A stretch of DNA of 30,639 nucleotides from JBBRGG01 sp038240875 (GTDB lineage Bacteria; Planctomycetota; Phycisphaerae; Phycisphaerales; UBA1924), in assembly GCA_038240875.1 (NCBI GenBank), contig JBBRGG010000009.1, positions 1 to 30,639 on the forward strand, given 5' to 3'. Positions 1-8,709 of the stretch are shown one piece after another. Within the stretch, counting starts at the first letter, position 1. Each line of letters starts with the position of its first letter. Below the pieces are notes generated by a model. The model was given only the letters and a program-made list of their open reading frames with translations. It was not told the origin of the DNA and ran no database searches. The translations under genes were made by a program, and so were the position numbers.

Positions 1-725
1 TGGGCGAGCCGATGGACAACCTTGACGCGGTCCTCGCTGCGATCGCCGTAATGAAGGACAACAATGGCGGGAACATCGCCGTGTCTCAGGTCACGATCTC
101 GACCGTTGGACGCGTGGACGGCATCCGCAAGCTTCGCGAGCACGTTATGAAAGACGGCTGGCATCGCTTGGGGTTGGCCCTGTCGCTCAACGCACCCAAC
201 GATGCGGACAGATCGGCGATCATGCCGGTGAATCGAACGTGGAACCTGTCCATGGTGCGCGACGCGCTGCTGGATTGGCCACGCTATTCGGCGAATAAAG
301 TCTGCGTTGAGTATGTGCTGATTCCCGGCGTTAACGATACGGAAAGGCACGCGCAAGAGATCGCTGACTTCATGAAGCCCTTTGGTTTGTGCGAGCCGCT
401 GGTTACGCTCGGGCGCGATGGCGTGACGATGGTGTCACGCATCAATGGCACGCAGATCATGGCGATACTTAACTTGATCCCATACAACCCACGCCGAAAT
501 AGCCCTTGGCCCGCGCCAGAAGAAGCCCACGTAGAACAGTTTTTGGGTTGGCTGATTGCGCGTGGCGTGTTCGCCAAACGACGAAGAACCAAAGGCAGGC
601 AGATGATGGGCGCGTGCGGCCAACTTGGTGCGGCCCACATCCGCGGACGCAAGGTCGTGCCGATGGCGAGCGAACACGCTGTAAGCGTGCCTATTCAGAT
701 GACGGTTGGTGGGCAGAACGTGTGA
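1..725 (+). CDS. rlmN: 23S rRNA (adenine2503-C2)-methyltransferase RlmN, 3' part
   Basis: The reading frame is open from the left edge and its first visible codons read GEPMDN, the conserved GEPLDN-type motif of RlmN/Cfr radical-SAM methyltransferases; the N-terminal part with the CxxxCxxC cluster lies outside the window. Visible family motifs in order are STVG (about 30 residues in), LSLNAPND followed by MPVNR, EYVLIPGVND, LNLIPYNP, and ACGQLG near the C terminus, which carries the second catalytic cysteine (the one that forms the methyl-enzyme/thioether intermediates). The enzyme methylates A2503 of 23S rRNA and, in some bacteria, A37 of tRNAs. About 15 extra residues (around GLCEPLVTLGRDGVTM) sit between the GVND motif and LNLIPYNP, longer than I recall for typical RlmN. 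The C-terminal tail runs about 35 residues past ACGQLG. The family call is firm; RlmN rather than Cfr is inferred from general similarity. Confidence 0.93.
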   Translation, partial: GEPMDNLDAVLAAIAVMKDNNGGNIAVSQVTISTVGRVDGIRKLREHVMKDGWHRLGLALSLNAPNDADRSAIMPVNRTWNLSMVRDALLDWPRYSANKVCVEYVLIPGVNDTERHAQEIADFMKPFGLCEPLVTLGRDGVTMVSRINGTQIMAILNLIPYNPRRNSPWPAPEEAHVEQFLGWLIARGVFAKRRRTKGRQMMGACGQLGAAHIRGRKVVPMASEHAVSVPIQMTVGGQNV

Positions 726-1009
726 AGTGTGGCGGCGGATGCGTGCCTTTGGTTGTGTGATCGCCACAGATTGTGTCAACACACCACGCTTTTCCGCCGG
801 GTACGTAACCGATGAGAGAGGGCTTTGCCAAAAGTGTGCAAGAATAAGGACGAAGGCGAAGAGATCACCGCGGTCATTAGTAATAAAGTTGAAGTTTGTA
901 TATCAATGATCAGCGAAGTAAATATTCTTCCATCGACAGGCATATGTATTGTGTCACTAGGATCTAGCAGATAATAACTTGGTATTGAAACACCTCTGCG
1001 AAGACACAC

Positions 1010-1028
1010 CATGATCGAAGCGATCATG
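1010..1028. repeat. Perfect inverted repeat (8-bp arms, 3-nt loop)
   Basis: CATGATCG at 1010-1017, loop AAG, and CGATCATG at 1021-1028 are exactly complementary. There is no following T-tract on either strand. Its 13-base core GATCGAAGCGATC recurs, as its reverse complement, in the hairpin at 6262-6274. Confidence 0.8.
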
Positions 1029-1184
1029 ACAGATCATGACAGGCCATGGTGGCACAGTAAAGGCGAAGACACGAAGGCGAAGCAACCGGCGAGGACCGCC
1101 GGACCACCCAAGGCAAAGGCATCAAAAGCACCGGCAGGGCCAGCGGCTTTATTTCACATTGCCACTAATTCACATTGCCACTAA
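1026..1184 (+). CDS. Doubtful small ORF with Lys/Ala/Pro-rich stretch
   Basis: An ATG at 1026 opens a 52-codon frame ending at TAA 1182-1184. The middle reads KAKQPARTAGPP and then KAKASKAPAGPAA, a composition resembling the basic tails of histone-H1-like or HU-tail proteins. The stop and last codons lie inside the 16-bp tandem repeat, and the start lies in one arm of the palindrome at 1010-1028. No good ribosome binding site is present. It could be a relic of the C-terminal tail of a lost gene, or chance composition. No function is assigned. Confidence 0.2.
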   Translation: MTDHDRPWWHSKGEDTKAKQPARTAGPPKAKASKAPAGPAALFHIATNSHCH

Positions 1185-1200
1185 TTCACATTGCCATTAT
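1153..1200. repeat. 16-bp tandem repeat, three copies
   Basis: Unit TTCACATTGCCACTAA at 1153-1168 and again exactly at 1169-1184. A third copy at 1185-1200 diverges in its last five bases. The array ends 20 bp beyond the stop codon of the GH15-like gene (1221-1223, minus strand). Confidence 0.9.
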
Positions 1201-1220
1201 TTAAATGTGCCTCTGTCATT

Positions 1221-4200
1221 TCAGCATCCACCGGCTTCGTAGGCTTGGAAGAAGAAGCTGATATCGTCGCCTGTGATGCCGCCATCTTGATTGGCGTCGC
1301 CGCAACCGCCGCCGCTCTCGTAATCAGCGAAGAAGGCAGAAATGTCATCGCCGGTGATGCCGCCGTCCTGGTTGTAGTCAGCGGGACAGATGGGGCACAC
1401 CGTGTCGTCGCTCACGCGGATTTCGGTCGTTGCATTAATGCCCAACTCAAGCACGAAGAGCACAATTTCGATCCGGCCTAGGCTCGCGTTGTAGATGTAA
1501 TCAATCGGCACGCCGTTGCGCGTTACACTGCCGATGGCGAAGTTTGCTGGCACGCGCACTACCGTCTCGATGTTCACGCTCGCGCCAAGGCGATTCGTGA
1601 ACGTGTGCGTGTATTCTCCTTCGGGCGTGTTGCGCGCGATCTCGATATCTACCTGATGCGTGGGCGAAACGCTCGAAGGCCGGAGCTCAACATTATTGAA
1701 CGTCATCGTGTTCCACGCGCCGGGAAGCTTGGGCTCGATGCGCATGGTGTTGTTGCGAGCATCGGGCTGATAATCCAAATACGCCATGAGCGAATCGATA
1801 AAGAAGCACATGCTCTCCCACGCGTTGGGCCAAGCGGTTTGAAGCATGAAATCGTTTTGACCAGGGTACATGAGGCTGCCCGTGTTGAAGGGCGCACCCT
1901 GACCAGGAATGCCTCGCGGGGCGATTTGTTCCGCGCCCAATCCTGCTGGGCCTAAACGATCAATCAAGAGTTCGAGGCGATAAGTGTGGTTGTCGATGTC
2001 CGCCGTACCCGCAGTGACGTCTTGACGCATTGCGTAGTAGTTGCCATACCACATCGTCGTCAAAAACCAAGGCCCCGCGCCCCAGGGCGCCGCGCTCGAA
2101 CCATTGCCCCAATATCCATCGCCCCAGTAGCGATTGATGAGGTCGGTCCAGCCGTACCCATCATTGAAGAAACCGGTGAAGTTGACGAGGGGCTCGGCGG
2201 TCGGGTGCGTGTCGTTGAACTTGCGCCGCACGCCATTGATGCGGTCCACCACACGCGTGGCACGGAAGTCCGTCGGCGAATAGACCTCGAATGGATACAC
2301 GATGCCAAGCTGTGAGATGTCGGTGTTCTCGCCGTCCCAATCCAGCCTCGCATCAAGCCCGGTTTTGACCCAACCTGCACGCGTGGTAGCGTCGGCGGCG
2401 TCGCTGGCAAAGCCCAGCGTGGTCGCAATACTCGCTGCATCCTTGAGGCCCCGGTGCATGTTGGCGTTGCTGTAAATGAATGTGTCGTAGGAATCTTCCC
2501 AGAGGTTGTTGGAGTAGGTGAGGTTGACGGCTTCTTCCCAGCGAAGGCGCGAATCCGACGAGTCGGTAGTCATTGCGAGCACGCTATCACGCACCGCCGG
2601 GTAGTTGAGGTTGAGGTACGCCGTGTCGGCTGTGAGATCATCGATCCACTTCACTGCCCACGGGAAGACGGCCGTCCCGTCGATCTGCGGCGCGCCCCAC
2701 ACTGTGAAGCCGTCGGTGGTACATTTTTGCTTCCAGAAGCCCTTGCGTCCCCAGGCCTCGAAATCGCGGAAGGAAACATCGCGCATCCAGTCGACGGCTT
2801 TGCGCGCTTCGGGGATGTGCCCGGCTCGCGCCAGCGTGACCGCGGCCCACATCGCATCGCGAGGCCAAACATAGTAATACGCGCCGTTGTGATACCCAGC
2901 AACGATGCCCCCGAAAACGCCGTCTTGGTGCAGCGCGGTCGCCAACAGGCTGCGACGCATCAGCGTGTCCATCTCGTCATTGGGGAAGTCGATGGTCACG
3001 CCATTGTCGAGCCACTGGCTCCAATACGAATCGGTCGAGCCTTGCGCCGACGCCATGGTGTTGCCATGGAACCAATCGAGCATCGGCACGATCTCGTTGT
3101 CGTAAACGCCATCGTTGCCAGGCATCGGCGCGGTGATGGGTTCGGGGCGGAAGTGAGCACCCGCGAGCATGAAAGATACTTCAACGTCTTGCCCCGCGGG
3201 GAGCGTGACGCGTCGGCCGATCCAGCCTTGGCTGTTGTCTGCGCTGGTATCGCGCCAGGTGTCGGTTGCGCGTGCGTTTCCGATCTTGATCGCACCGGTC
3301 AGGTATAGCGCGATATTCTTTTCCAGCGAGCCAAATGTTGTGATGTTGTACTCTTCGGGTGGCGTGATCCCCGCGCCCGTGCCCGTCACCGTGCGACGCG
3401 TGTTGTCAAAGACCGTCATCGCGCCGCGAGCGCTATCCCAGAACATCACGTCGTAGGTGTCCCCTCCGTTAATTGCGGGATCCATGTAGAGATATACATC
3501 GACATCTTGCGAAACAGCCGTGTTGTTGCGTAGGACCATCCGCTTGACAAGCATGTGCTTTTGTTCGCTCGTCCCGGCAAGCCCATCAGGAAAGTCGATC
3601 CCAGCTGGCGCAAAGTCGAACTGCGTCACCGAGATGTTGTTGCTGTTGGCAACAAGAGTCTGTGTCGTCCGCACGGTGTTGGTTGTGTCGTTAAAGTACT
3701 GCTGCTGGATGTTCGTGTACGACACATTGTTGGGGTTGCTCAGCCAATGCGTCACGCCATCGCCTTGCGTTCGAATGCCGACCGTGGCCATATTGAGGTG
3801 CATCTGGCCGCGCTTCTCGGAAGAGAGCAAAGGCGGGAACGTATCGGGGCCATCGCTATAGCCTTCGTTGCGGGTGCCGACGCCTTGAACGCCGCCTGGG
3901 GTTGGGAAATACATATCCCACCACGAGCCATTTTGATCGAGCATGGCAGCGGTGAAGGTGTTGCCTATGAAGGCTTCTTCCTTCCAGAAGTTCACAGGTG
4001 GATAGCCAGCGCCAGGGTTTGGTTGGCCTGCACCCGCTCCTGGCCAAGGCAGCTTGTTGGAGTATGCATACGACTGGCCGCCATTGGCGAACACTTCCTG
4101 CCCACCCGAGTTTTGCTGAGCGGAGATAAGGTAGCGAACGGTAACGCTGGCATCGCGTGAATCAGTTGGGTTGACGCCAACCAGCGGCACGGTCGCCTTC

Positions 4201-4622
4201 CACCAGTCGTCGTTGCCGCCGAAGCCGTTGGCTTGGTTGTACTGGAAGAATACCTCCTGCGGAATGGTCGGTCCTGTGCGCGCGAAGCTGGCCAGTACGC
4301 GCGTGGATGGGTTTCCGGCGTTGCCATTGGACCCAGACGGCGGCGTGCCATCGATGGTGTAATAGATGAACACGCGATTGTAAGAAAAGCTCGGGCCGAT
4401 CTTCAGCCAAAGGTCAACGGCTTCATTCTCGCGGACGATCTCTGGCTCACGGCCAGTAATGCCGTTGGCCTGGTTGAAGACTTGGGTCGAAGGCGCGTGC
4501 GAAACCAACCCGGGCTGAGCCGTGGCGAGCCCCGTCAAGAAGGCTAGCCCAAAGGTGCAAGCTGCTGTCTTGGCGCCAAATCGTGACGCCATATTCAACG
4601 CATGAATTTCGATCAACTGCAT
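1221..4622 (-). CDS. Secreted GH15-like (glucoamylase-type) glycoside hydrolase with GC-type dockerin-like tail
   Basis: 1133 residues. The ATG at 4622 has GGAG at 4632-4635 (spacing 9), which favours it over the ATG ten codons later. A signal peptide ends near ATAQPG (about residue 36). The first roughly 530 residues look like beta-sandwich modules, as found in front of bacterial GH15 catalytic domains. The (alpha/alpha)6-toroid part begins around residue 560, with YYYVWPRDAMW (about 581), typical of GH15; NLWEDSYDTF (about 707) aligns with the segment bearing the catalytic acid, and GAEQ (about 897) with the catalytic base. A starch- or dextrin-type alpha-glucan substrate is the family expectation, not proven here. 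The last roughly 60 residues hold two calcium-loop units (NQDGGITGDD twice) and end in GGC, like two other exported proteins in the window. Divergent from the gene at 4972. Confidence 0.85.
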   Translation of the reverse strand: MQLIEIHALNMASRFGAKTAACTFGLAFLTGLATAQPGLVSHAPSTQVFNQANGITGREPEIVRENEAVDLWLKIGPSFSYNRVFIYYTIDGTPPSGSNGNAGNPSTRVLASFARTGPTIPQEVFFQYNQANGFGGNDDWWKATVPLVGVNPTDSRDASVTVRYLISAQQNSGGQEVFANGGQSYAYSNKLPWPGAGAGQPNPGAGYPPVNFWKEEAFIGNTFTAAMLDQNGSWWDMYFPTPGGVQGVGTRNEGYSDGPDTFPPLLSSEKRGQMHLNMATVGIRTQGDGVTHWLSNPNNVSYTNIQQQYFNDTTNTVRTTQTLVANSNNISVTQFDFAPAGIDFPDGLAGTSEQKHMLVKRMVLRNNTAVSQDVDVYLYMDPAINGGDTYDVMFWDSARGAMTVFDNTRRTVTGTGAGITPPEEYNITTFGSLEKNIALYLTGAIKIGNARATDTWRDTSADNSQGWIGRRVTLPAGQDVEVSFMLAGAHFRPEPITAPMPGNDGVYDNEIVPMLDWFHGNTMASAQGSTDSYWSQWLDNGVTIDFPNDEMDTLMRRSLLATALHQDGVFGGIVAGYHNGAYYYVWPRDAMWAAVTLARAGHIPEARKAVDWMRDVSFRDFEAWGRKGFWKQKCTTDGFTVWGAPQIDGTAVFPWAVKWIDDLTADTAYLNLNYPAVRDSVLAMTTDSSDSRLRWEEAVNLTYSNNLWEDSYDTFIYSNANMHRGLKDAASIATTLGFASDAADATTRAGWVKTGLDARLDWDGENTDISQLGIVYPFEVYSPTDFRATRVVDRINGVRRKFNDTHPTAEPLVNFTGFFNDGYGWTDLINRYWGDGYWGNGSSAAPWGAGPWFLTTMWYGNYYAMRQDVTAGTADIDNHTYRLELLIDRLGPAGLGAEQIAPRGIPGQGAPFNTGSLMYPGQNDFMLQTAWPNAWESMCFFIDSLMAYLDYQPDARNNTMRIEPKLPGAWNTMTFNNVELRPSSVSPTHQVDIEIARNTPEGEYTHTFTNRLGASVNIETVVRVPANFAIGSVTRNGVPIDYIYNASLGRIEIVLFVLELGINATTEIRVSDDTVCPICPADYNQDGGITGDDISAFFADYESGGGCGDANQDGGITGDDISFFFQAYEAGGC

Positions 4623-4971
4623 GATCTCTCGCTCCGTCTAAAGTAAAATGAACAATCCAATACGTTGCGCCAGACAACTTTACTTGACCTAATCAAGCAT
4701 CAGTACAGAGGTCACAAGGTGCGATACTCTAGCGCAATATGCTGGATGACATGTATTTACAGCTAGCTCTGGCAGCCGTGAAGAACCTTCATCATCCACT
4801 AATTCCTCGAAAAGTCAAGAATTTGATGATGCAAACGCGATAGACCATGGTAACCCCTTACGGCATGTTTGCGAATTTGTTTATCAGGTGCGATCGTTGT
4901 TCAAATTCAAATCTTTCATTCTTTCCATCCAAGATCTGGGCCACGCTTTACACTTTAAAGGGGAGTTTCAC
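4623..4971. promoter_or_regulatory. Divergent intergenic region between two exported-protein genes
   Basis: About 350 AT-richer bases between the divergent starts at 4622 (minus) and 4972 (plus). It must hold both promoters, but no convincing -35/-10 pair could be assigned by eye. The only clear signals are the ribosome binding sites GGAG at 4632-4635 (minus) and GGGGAG at 4960-4965 (plus). Confidence 0.5.
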
Positions 4972-5985
4972 ATGGCATGGTGTCGAATAAACAGGCATAA
5001 TCGGCGTGCCTCTCGGTTTGGTATGCGGTTATGCTCGTTGCCTATGGCGTGCTTTTGGCTAAGCGTGCTTGGCATGCTTGGCGCCCAAACAGGCGCGGCT
5101 TCGGCTGCCCCGGACGACGGCTTGATCGTTGGCATGGACTACACCGTAAACGATACCAGCATACCGATCTGGGTGCGCTTTGAAGGCGCATGGCGCGTAT
5201 TGACCAGTGGCGTACCCGCGTGGGGAATGGCGGCGGATAACGATAATTGCACGCTCTGGATCTCGTCGTTGGGTGGAGCCCTCTATCGCTACCGCTCTGG
5301 CGAAAACTTCCCGACGCTCGTTACCTTCATCCGCGTTGATACCGTCGCGACTGCGATGCCAGGGCTTGCCTATTTCAATGGCACGCTCTATGGCAGCCTT
5401 GTCACCGGTGTCGAAGGTATTTTCTCGATTAACACCACAACCGGCGCTGCAACGCGAGTGTGCACGACGAATATTGGGTTTGATTTTTCCGGCCTTGACA
5501 TTGATCCAGCGACTGGCCAGTTGTATGGCGTGTCGGACGCTGCCCCCATGGGACAGTCGCCCGGGCTTTATCGCATCAACCTATCGACTGGCGTTGCGAC
5601 AGCGGTTGTTTCGTACCCAATCCCGTTTCCGGGCGCAGGTGCGACGGCGGACGTTGACGGGCTAGCGTTGGGTGATGGGGCGGCGTACATGATCGTCGAT
5701 CAGCCTGGAAATATCGCGGTGTATGATCTTGCGTCCGGAACGTTTAGGCCGCAGTATGCGAACCCGTTTACCTTGTCGCGCACGTTTGCGTCAGGGGCGT
5801 TTGCCGAGTGCTTTGCTGTTGCGCCGTGCATCGCGGATATTGATTTGTCAGGTGGCGTAGACGGATTCGACATTGGCGCATTCTTCATTCTCTTTGAGCA
5901 GGGACTGATCGATATCGATCAATCCGGAGGCGTAGACGGCTTTGATGTCGCGGCGTTCTTTGTTCGCTTTGAAGCCGGGTGCTGA
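4972..5985 (+). CDS. Exported probable beta-propeller protein with GC-type dockerin-like tail
   Basis: The frame is open from 4888, but the ATG at 4972 has GGGGAG at 4960-4965 with spacing 6 and gives a normal signal peptide (arginine-rich start, hydrophobic core, AASAAP cleavage region), so 337 residues is preferred. The mature part has recurring units of the style GLAYFNGTLYG, GIFSINTTTGAAT, LDIDPATGQLYGVS and GLYRINLSTGVAT, the pattern of beta-propeller blades in secreted planctomycete proteins. No catalytic motif is recognised; a binding or structural role is possible. The C terminus has two loops of the type DLSGGVDGFDIGAFF and DQSGGVDGFDVAAFF and ends in EAGC. This is a second subtype of the tail (VDGFD rather than ITGDD) seen on the two other exported proteins here. 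Confidence 0.8.
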   Translation: MAWCRINRHNRRASRFGMRLCSLPMACFWLSVLGMLGAQTGAASAAPDDGLIVGMDYTVNDTSIPIWVRFEGAWRVLTSGVPAWGMAADNDNCTLWISSLGGALYRYRSGENFPTLVTFIRVDTVATAMPGLAYFNGTLYGSLVTGVEGIFSINTTTGAATRVCTTNIGFDFSGLDIDPATGQLYGVSDAAPMGQSPGLYRINLSTGVATAVVSYPIPFPGAGATADVDGLALGDGAAYMIVDQPGNIAVYDLASGTFRPQYANPFTLSRTFASGAFAECFAVAPCIADIDLSGGVDGFDIGAFFILFEQGLIDIDQSGGVDGFDVAAFFVRFEAGC

Positions 5986-6471
5986 AACAAATCACACTTG
6001 AAGTAAAGGCGCACAATCGTGCTGCCAGTAAGCTAACACCCCGCTCTTGGCAAGAAGAGTTTACTTTACTATCGTAACTTTATTTGCGCGAGTTGGTCCA
6101 TGCTTTCTTCGCGATCTATAGAACGTATTCGCGCGTTTCTGCCGTGACCCAGGTTTACCAGGCAGCCCAACCAGTAGCTGCGCACATGCAACATTCGAAC
6201 GCTGCTCCAGAGCGAAAGCTCAGGCTTTCTTGATTTGGGTGGCTTTGCCTGCTCGTGCCATAAGGATCGCTTCGATCCTGATGTGCAGTTCGGAATGAGT
6301 AACCTTTTAAATGCTATCAAAGAATGTCAAAGTAGAAGTTGTAGACTCAGGCGGGTCACCTGTGCCACGAGAAGAGTTAGTCATTCTGTTAAAGGCTCTA
6401 AGTAATAATTAGTAAATTATAATCGAACTAGTTTCAGGTTTATAGAGGTTACCGATACCCATAATCTCGCC
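5986..6471. other. Intergenic region between convergent genes
   Basis: Nearly 490 bases with no supported gene. A minus-strand open frame of 83 codons (6069-6320) has no ribosome binding site and no recognisable domain. A perfect hairpin lies at 6260-6276. The right part (about 6395-6430) is AT-rich. No canonical terminator was found for either converging gene. Confidence 0.5.
6260..6276. repeat. Perfect inverted repeat (7-bp arms, 3-nt loop)
   Basis: AGGATCG, loop CTT, then CGATCCT. There is no T-tract, so it is not a standard terminator. The inner 13 bases are the reverse complement of the core of the hairpin at 1010-1028. Confidence 0.75.
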
Positions 6472-7272
6472 TCAAAGCCGCCTTGTTGGCACGTCTTTCC
6501 AACCAATCAGCGTGTGTCCGTCGGCTTTGGCCAATTGTGCAAACTTCAAGATTCCTGCGTGCTCGGTCTTGCGCCATTCTTCGGTGTTGCCAGGGTGAAC
6601 CCCCACTTCGATAGTCGCGTTTGGATCCAGCTTTGCCAACCGATCAAGCAAAGGCTGCTCCCAGTCTATATCCCACGCGCTGCTGGGCATGTAAAAATAG
6701 TCGGTCGTGTCGAAGGCGGCTTTGATTTTCGCCTTGTGCAATGGCCCGAACCAATACGTAAAGCTTTTGAGTGGCTTTTTCAAATAGATATCTTGCACGC
6801 CACGCACACGTGTTAACCCAACCCGAGGCAACACTCGCATTAACGCCTTGCGAAATGGGCCAAACTTGTGCAGGTGGCCATGCGAATCAACGTGATGGAT
6901 CGCGACTTCTTTGTCTATGAGCGATCTGATCTGTGCCTCGGTCTCGCGCTCGATTTCATCGATGTTGAGCTTGTTGAAGAGAGCCATGATCCGAACCTTT
7001 TGCGAAGGGAGGAAGAGGCCTTGGTCATTGACGAGCCCGGGCAGGGTTGCGGGATCGAGCACGGGCGCTTCAGCGGTGTTGTTGACGTAGGTGAGGTGCA
7101 CGCCCCAGGAAAGATCAGGTCTGGATTTGGCATACGCGACGGCGAGGTCGGTCGCGGGCATCTTGGGCATAATGGTCGCACCGGTGAGCGCGCCCTTGTC
7201 AAGGCACTCGATGGTCGCTCGGGTGCTATCTTCATGCTCCCCAAAGTCGTCGGCGTTGGTGCAAATGCGCAT
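6472..7272 (-). CDS. ChbG/HpnK (YdjC-like) family carbohydrate deacetylase
   Basis: 266 residues. The start at 7272 is fixed by AAGGAG at 7279-7284 (spacing 5-6 to the ATG), although the frame is open further upstream. The N terminus MRICTNADDFG carries the metal-binding Asp pair of this family. WGVHLTY follows (about residue 56), then HHVDSHGHLH in the middle and GVHPGN near the C terminus, all expected metal-site or active-site segments. Characterised members remove N-acetyl groups from amino sugars (ChbG on diacetylchitobiose, HpnK in hopanoid glucosamine lipids); the substrate here is unknown. It lies 58 bp downstream of, and on the same strand as, the acyltransferase-like gene at 7331-8494, probably in one transcript. 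Together with the ACP/FkbH genes this suggests remodelling of an acyl group on an amino sugar. Confidence 0.88.
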   Translation of the reverse strand: MRICTNADDFGEHEDSTRATIECLDKGALTGATIMPKMPATDLAVAYAKSRPDLSWGVHLTYVNNTAEAPVLDPATLPGLVNDQGLFLPSQKVRIMALFNKLNIDEIERETEAQIRSLIDKEVAIHHVDSHGHLHKFGPFRKALMRVLPRVGLTRVRGVQDIYLKKPLKSFTYWFGPLHKAKIKAAFDTTDYFYMPSSAWDIDWEQPLLDRLAKLDPNATIEVGVHPGNTEEWRKTEHAGILKFAQLAKADGHTLIGWKDVPTRRL

Positions 7273-7330
7273 TGTTAACTCCTTCTCTGCTTCAACTATT
7301 TCTAAGCCATGACCAGCCAACACGGAGCGA

Positions 7331-8494
7331 TTAGTTCGGCACGTTTTCACCATCACCAAGCCGAATATCCCATTTGGCTGGGTCTTTCCACGTTGGGTCT
7401 GCGAGCGTGGTGTTTGGGACGCCACGGACCATGAGCCGCATGGTGCCGCCGGGGAGAAAGCCCAACGTTTGGTAGAAGGCTTTGCGAACGCCGGGCACAT
7501 CACACACTTCGAGCGCGTCGGCGTTCAACTCGCCTGCGGCTTGAAACGCTAAGTGCGTCGCGGCTTCAACTGTGCACGAAGCCGGCTCAAAGATGCCTAC
7601 ATCGCAGAGCGAAGCGAGCGTGAGGTCAGGAAAGCGGCGATGGGTTGCGATGGGAAAGAACTTTACTTTGAGGAGGAAGTAGCCGATGGGTTCAAAGCTT
7701 CTCGCGCGGGTGATGAGGTACAGCGCGCGTTCATGGCGGAGTTCGGTTTCTGCGTGCGAGTCGCCACCAAAGTGGTTGGCAAGAAGCCAATTGATCCACT
7801 CGATTGTACGCGCACCCCGGGCCAGTTCGCCGCTGCGTGCTTGCGTTGATTCGAGCGTATCGGCTAGCTCGCTGGGCATGGCTTGGACTCGTATTGCGCG
7901 GAGGCCCGAGGTTTGTGCGGCGCGACGAAGGCCGACGTAGCCGCGATGCGCAACTAGGCCGAGATCGGTCGCAACTCGCGCGACGCTCGAGACCGGCGCG
8001 AGCGGAGTCAGGCCTAGATATCGCTGAATTATCGAGCGCGACTTGCGCAGTATTATCCAACGCTGTAGTGGGATTTCGTTCCACTTTAGCTTGGAGTATA
8101 AAGGCACCGCCATCTGCGACGGGCCGTGGGCACCGGCAGCGAACCCAAGTTGTTGGACTTTCATAAGTAACATCGCGCCCATCATCGTGGCGCGGTCTTC
8201 AAGGGGGACGAAAAACTGCGAGCCCCAGGCGATGGGTACGACCTGATCGGCGACGAGCAGGCGTCCAGCAATGAGGTCGATGCGCCCAATAATTCGGTAG
8301 CCTTTGGTGCCGATAATTTGCATCGGTTCCTCGGCGGGTGCACTGGTTTGCAGGGTGAATGGATTGGCCAGCATCATCGCGCGTTTGGCTGGGCTTGGTT
8401 GGGCGAGTTCGACGCCTCGTTCCCAATTGGCGTACCACGAGTTGGCCTCGATGTCGCTTCGGCGAAGGATATGAAGTTGGGTGCGGTCCGTCAT
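7331..8494 (-). CDS. GNAT-like acyltransferase family protein
   Basis: 387 residues from the ATG at 8494 (MTDRTQLHILRRSD). No Shine-Dalgarno sequence is visible before it and the frame remains open to 8722, so the start is uncertain. The C-terminal third has a GNAT-like pattern: CDVGIFEP, a segment beginning AATHLAFQAA, then GVRKAFYQTLGFLPGG and a final strand, ending with a WDIRLGDGEN segment resembling the tail of GNAT-fold proteins in polysaccharide clusters. The N-terminal half has no motif I can name. It is upstream of the ChbG-like deacetylase on the same strand and divergent from the VOC-FkbH-methyltransferase-ACP genes, so it is a candidate for the enzyme that moves an ACP-bound acyl unit to its acceptor. 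That role is an inference from position. It could also be an unrelated acetyltransferase. Confidence 0.55.
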   Translation of the reverse strand: MTDRTQLHILRRSDIEANSWYANWERGVELAQPSPAKRAMMLANPFTLQTSAPAEEPMQIIGTKGYRIIGRIDLIAGRLLVADQVVPIAWGSQFFVPLEDRATMMGAMLLMKVQQLGFAAGAHGPSQMAVPLYSKLKWNEIPLQRWIILRKSRSIIQRYLGLTPLAPVSSVARVATDLGLVAHRGYVGLRRAAQTSGLRAIRVQAMPSELADTLESTQARSGELARGARTIEWINWLLANHFGGDSHAETELRHERALYLITRARSFEPIGYFLLKVKFFPIATHRRFPDLTLASLCDVGIFEPASCTVEAATHLAFQAAGELNADALEVCDVPGVRKAFYQTLGFLPGGTMRLMVRGVPNTTLADPTWKDPAKWDIRLGDGENVPN

Positions 8495-8709
8495 GGGTTT
8501 AGGGGAGTTGAGGTGATAATGCAATTGAAAGTGTGCGCAATGAGCGTATGAAAGCGAGTTTAAACGCACGTTTGGCGACCAAGGATTAATCGGCGAGAGT
8601 CTATCATCGCAGACGTCGGCACGAACGCGAGGCCGATTAGCGCGTAGAAGCAGCTTTAGCGGCGTCGAACTCTTCCCAGACCGATTCAGGCCCGATACAC
8701 AGACAACGT

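Larger units (their letters stand above)
726..1220. other. Intergenic region between convergent rlmN and the GH15-like gene
   Basis: About 500 bases without a convincing gene. It contains a perfect 8-bp palindromic hairpin at 1010-1028, a 52-codon open frame at 1026-1184 with a Lys/Ala/Pro-rich stretch, and a 16-bp tandem repeat at 1153-1200. No clear Rho-independent terminator with a T-tract was seen for either flanking gene. Confidence 0.6.

Noticed and set aside
2454..3308. 284-codon plus-strand frame inside the GH15-like gene, and another at 3555-4160
   Set aside because: Antisense shadows of a well-supported gene; no motifs and no ribosome binding sites.
6069..6320. 83-codon minus-strand ORF between convergent genes
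   Set aside because: No ribosome binding site, no domain, biased composition not resembling neighbouring genes.
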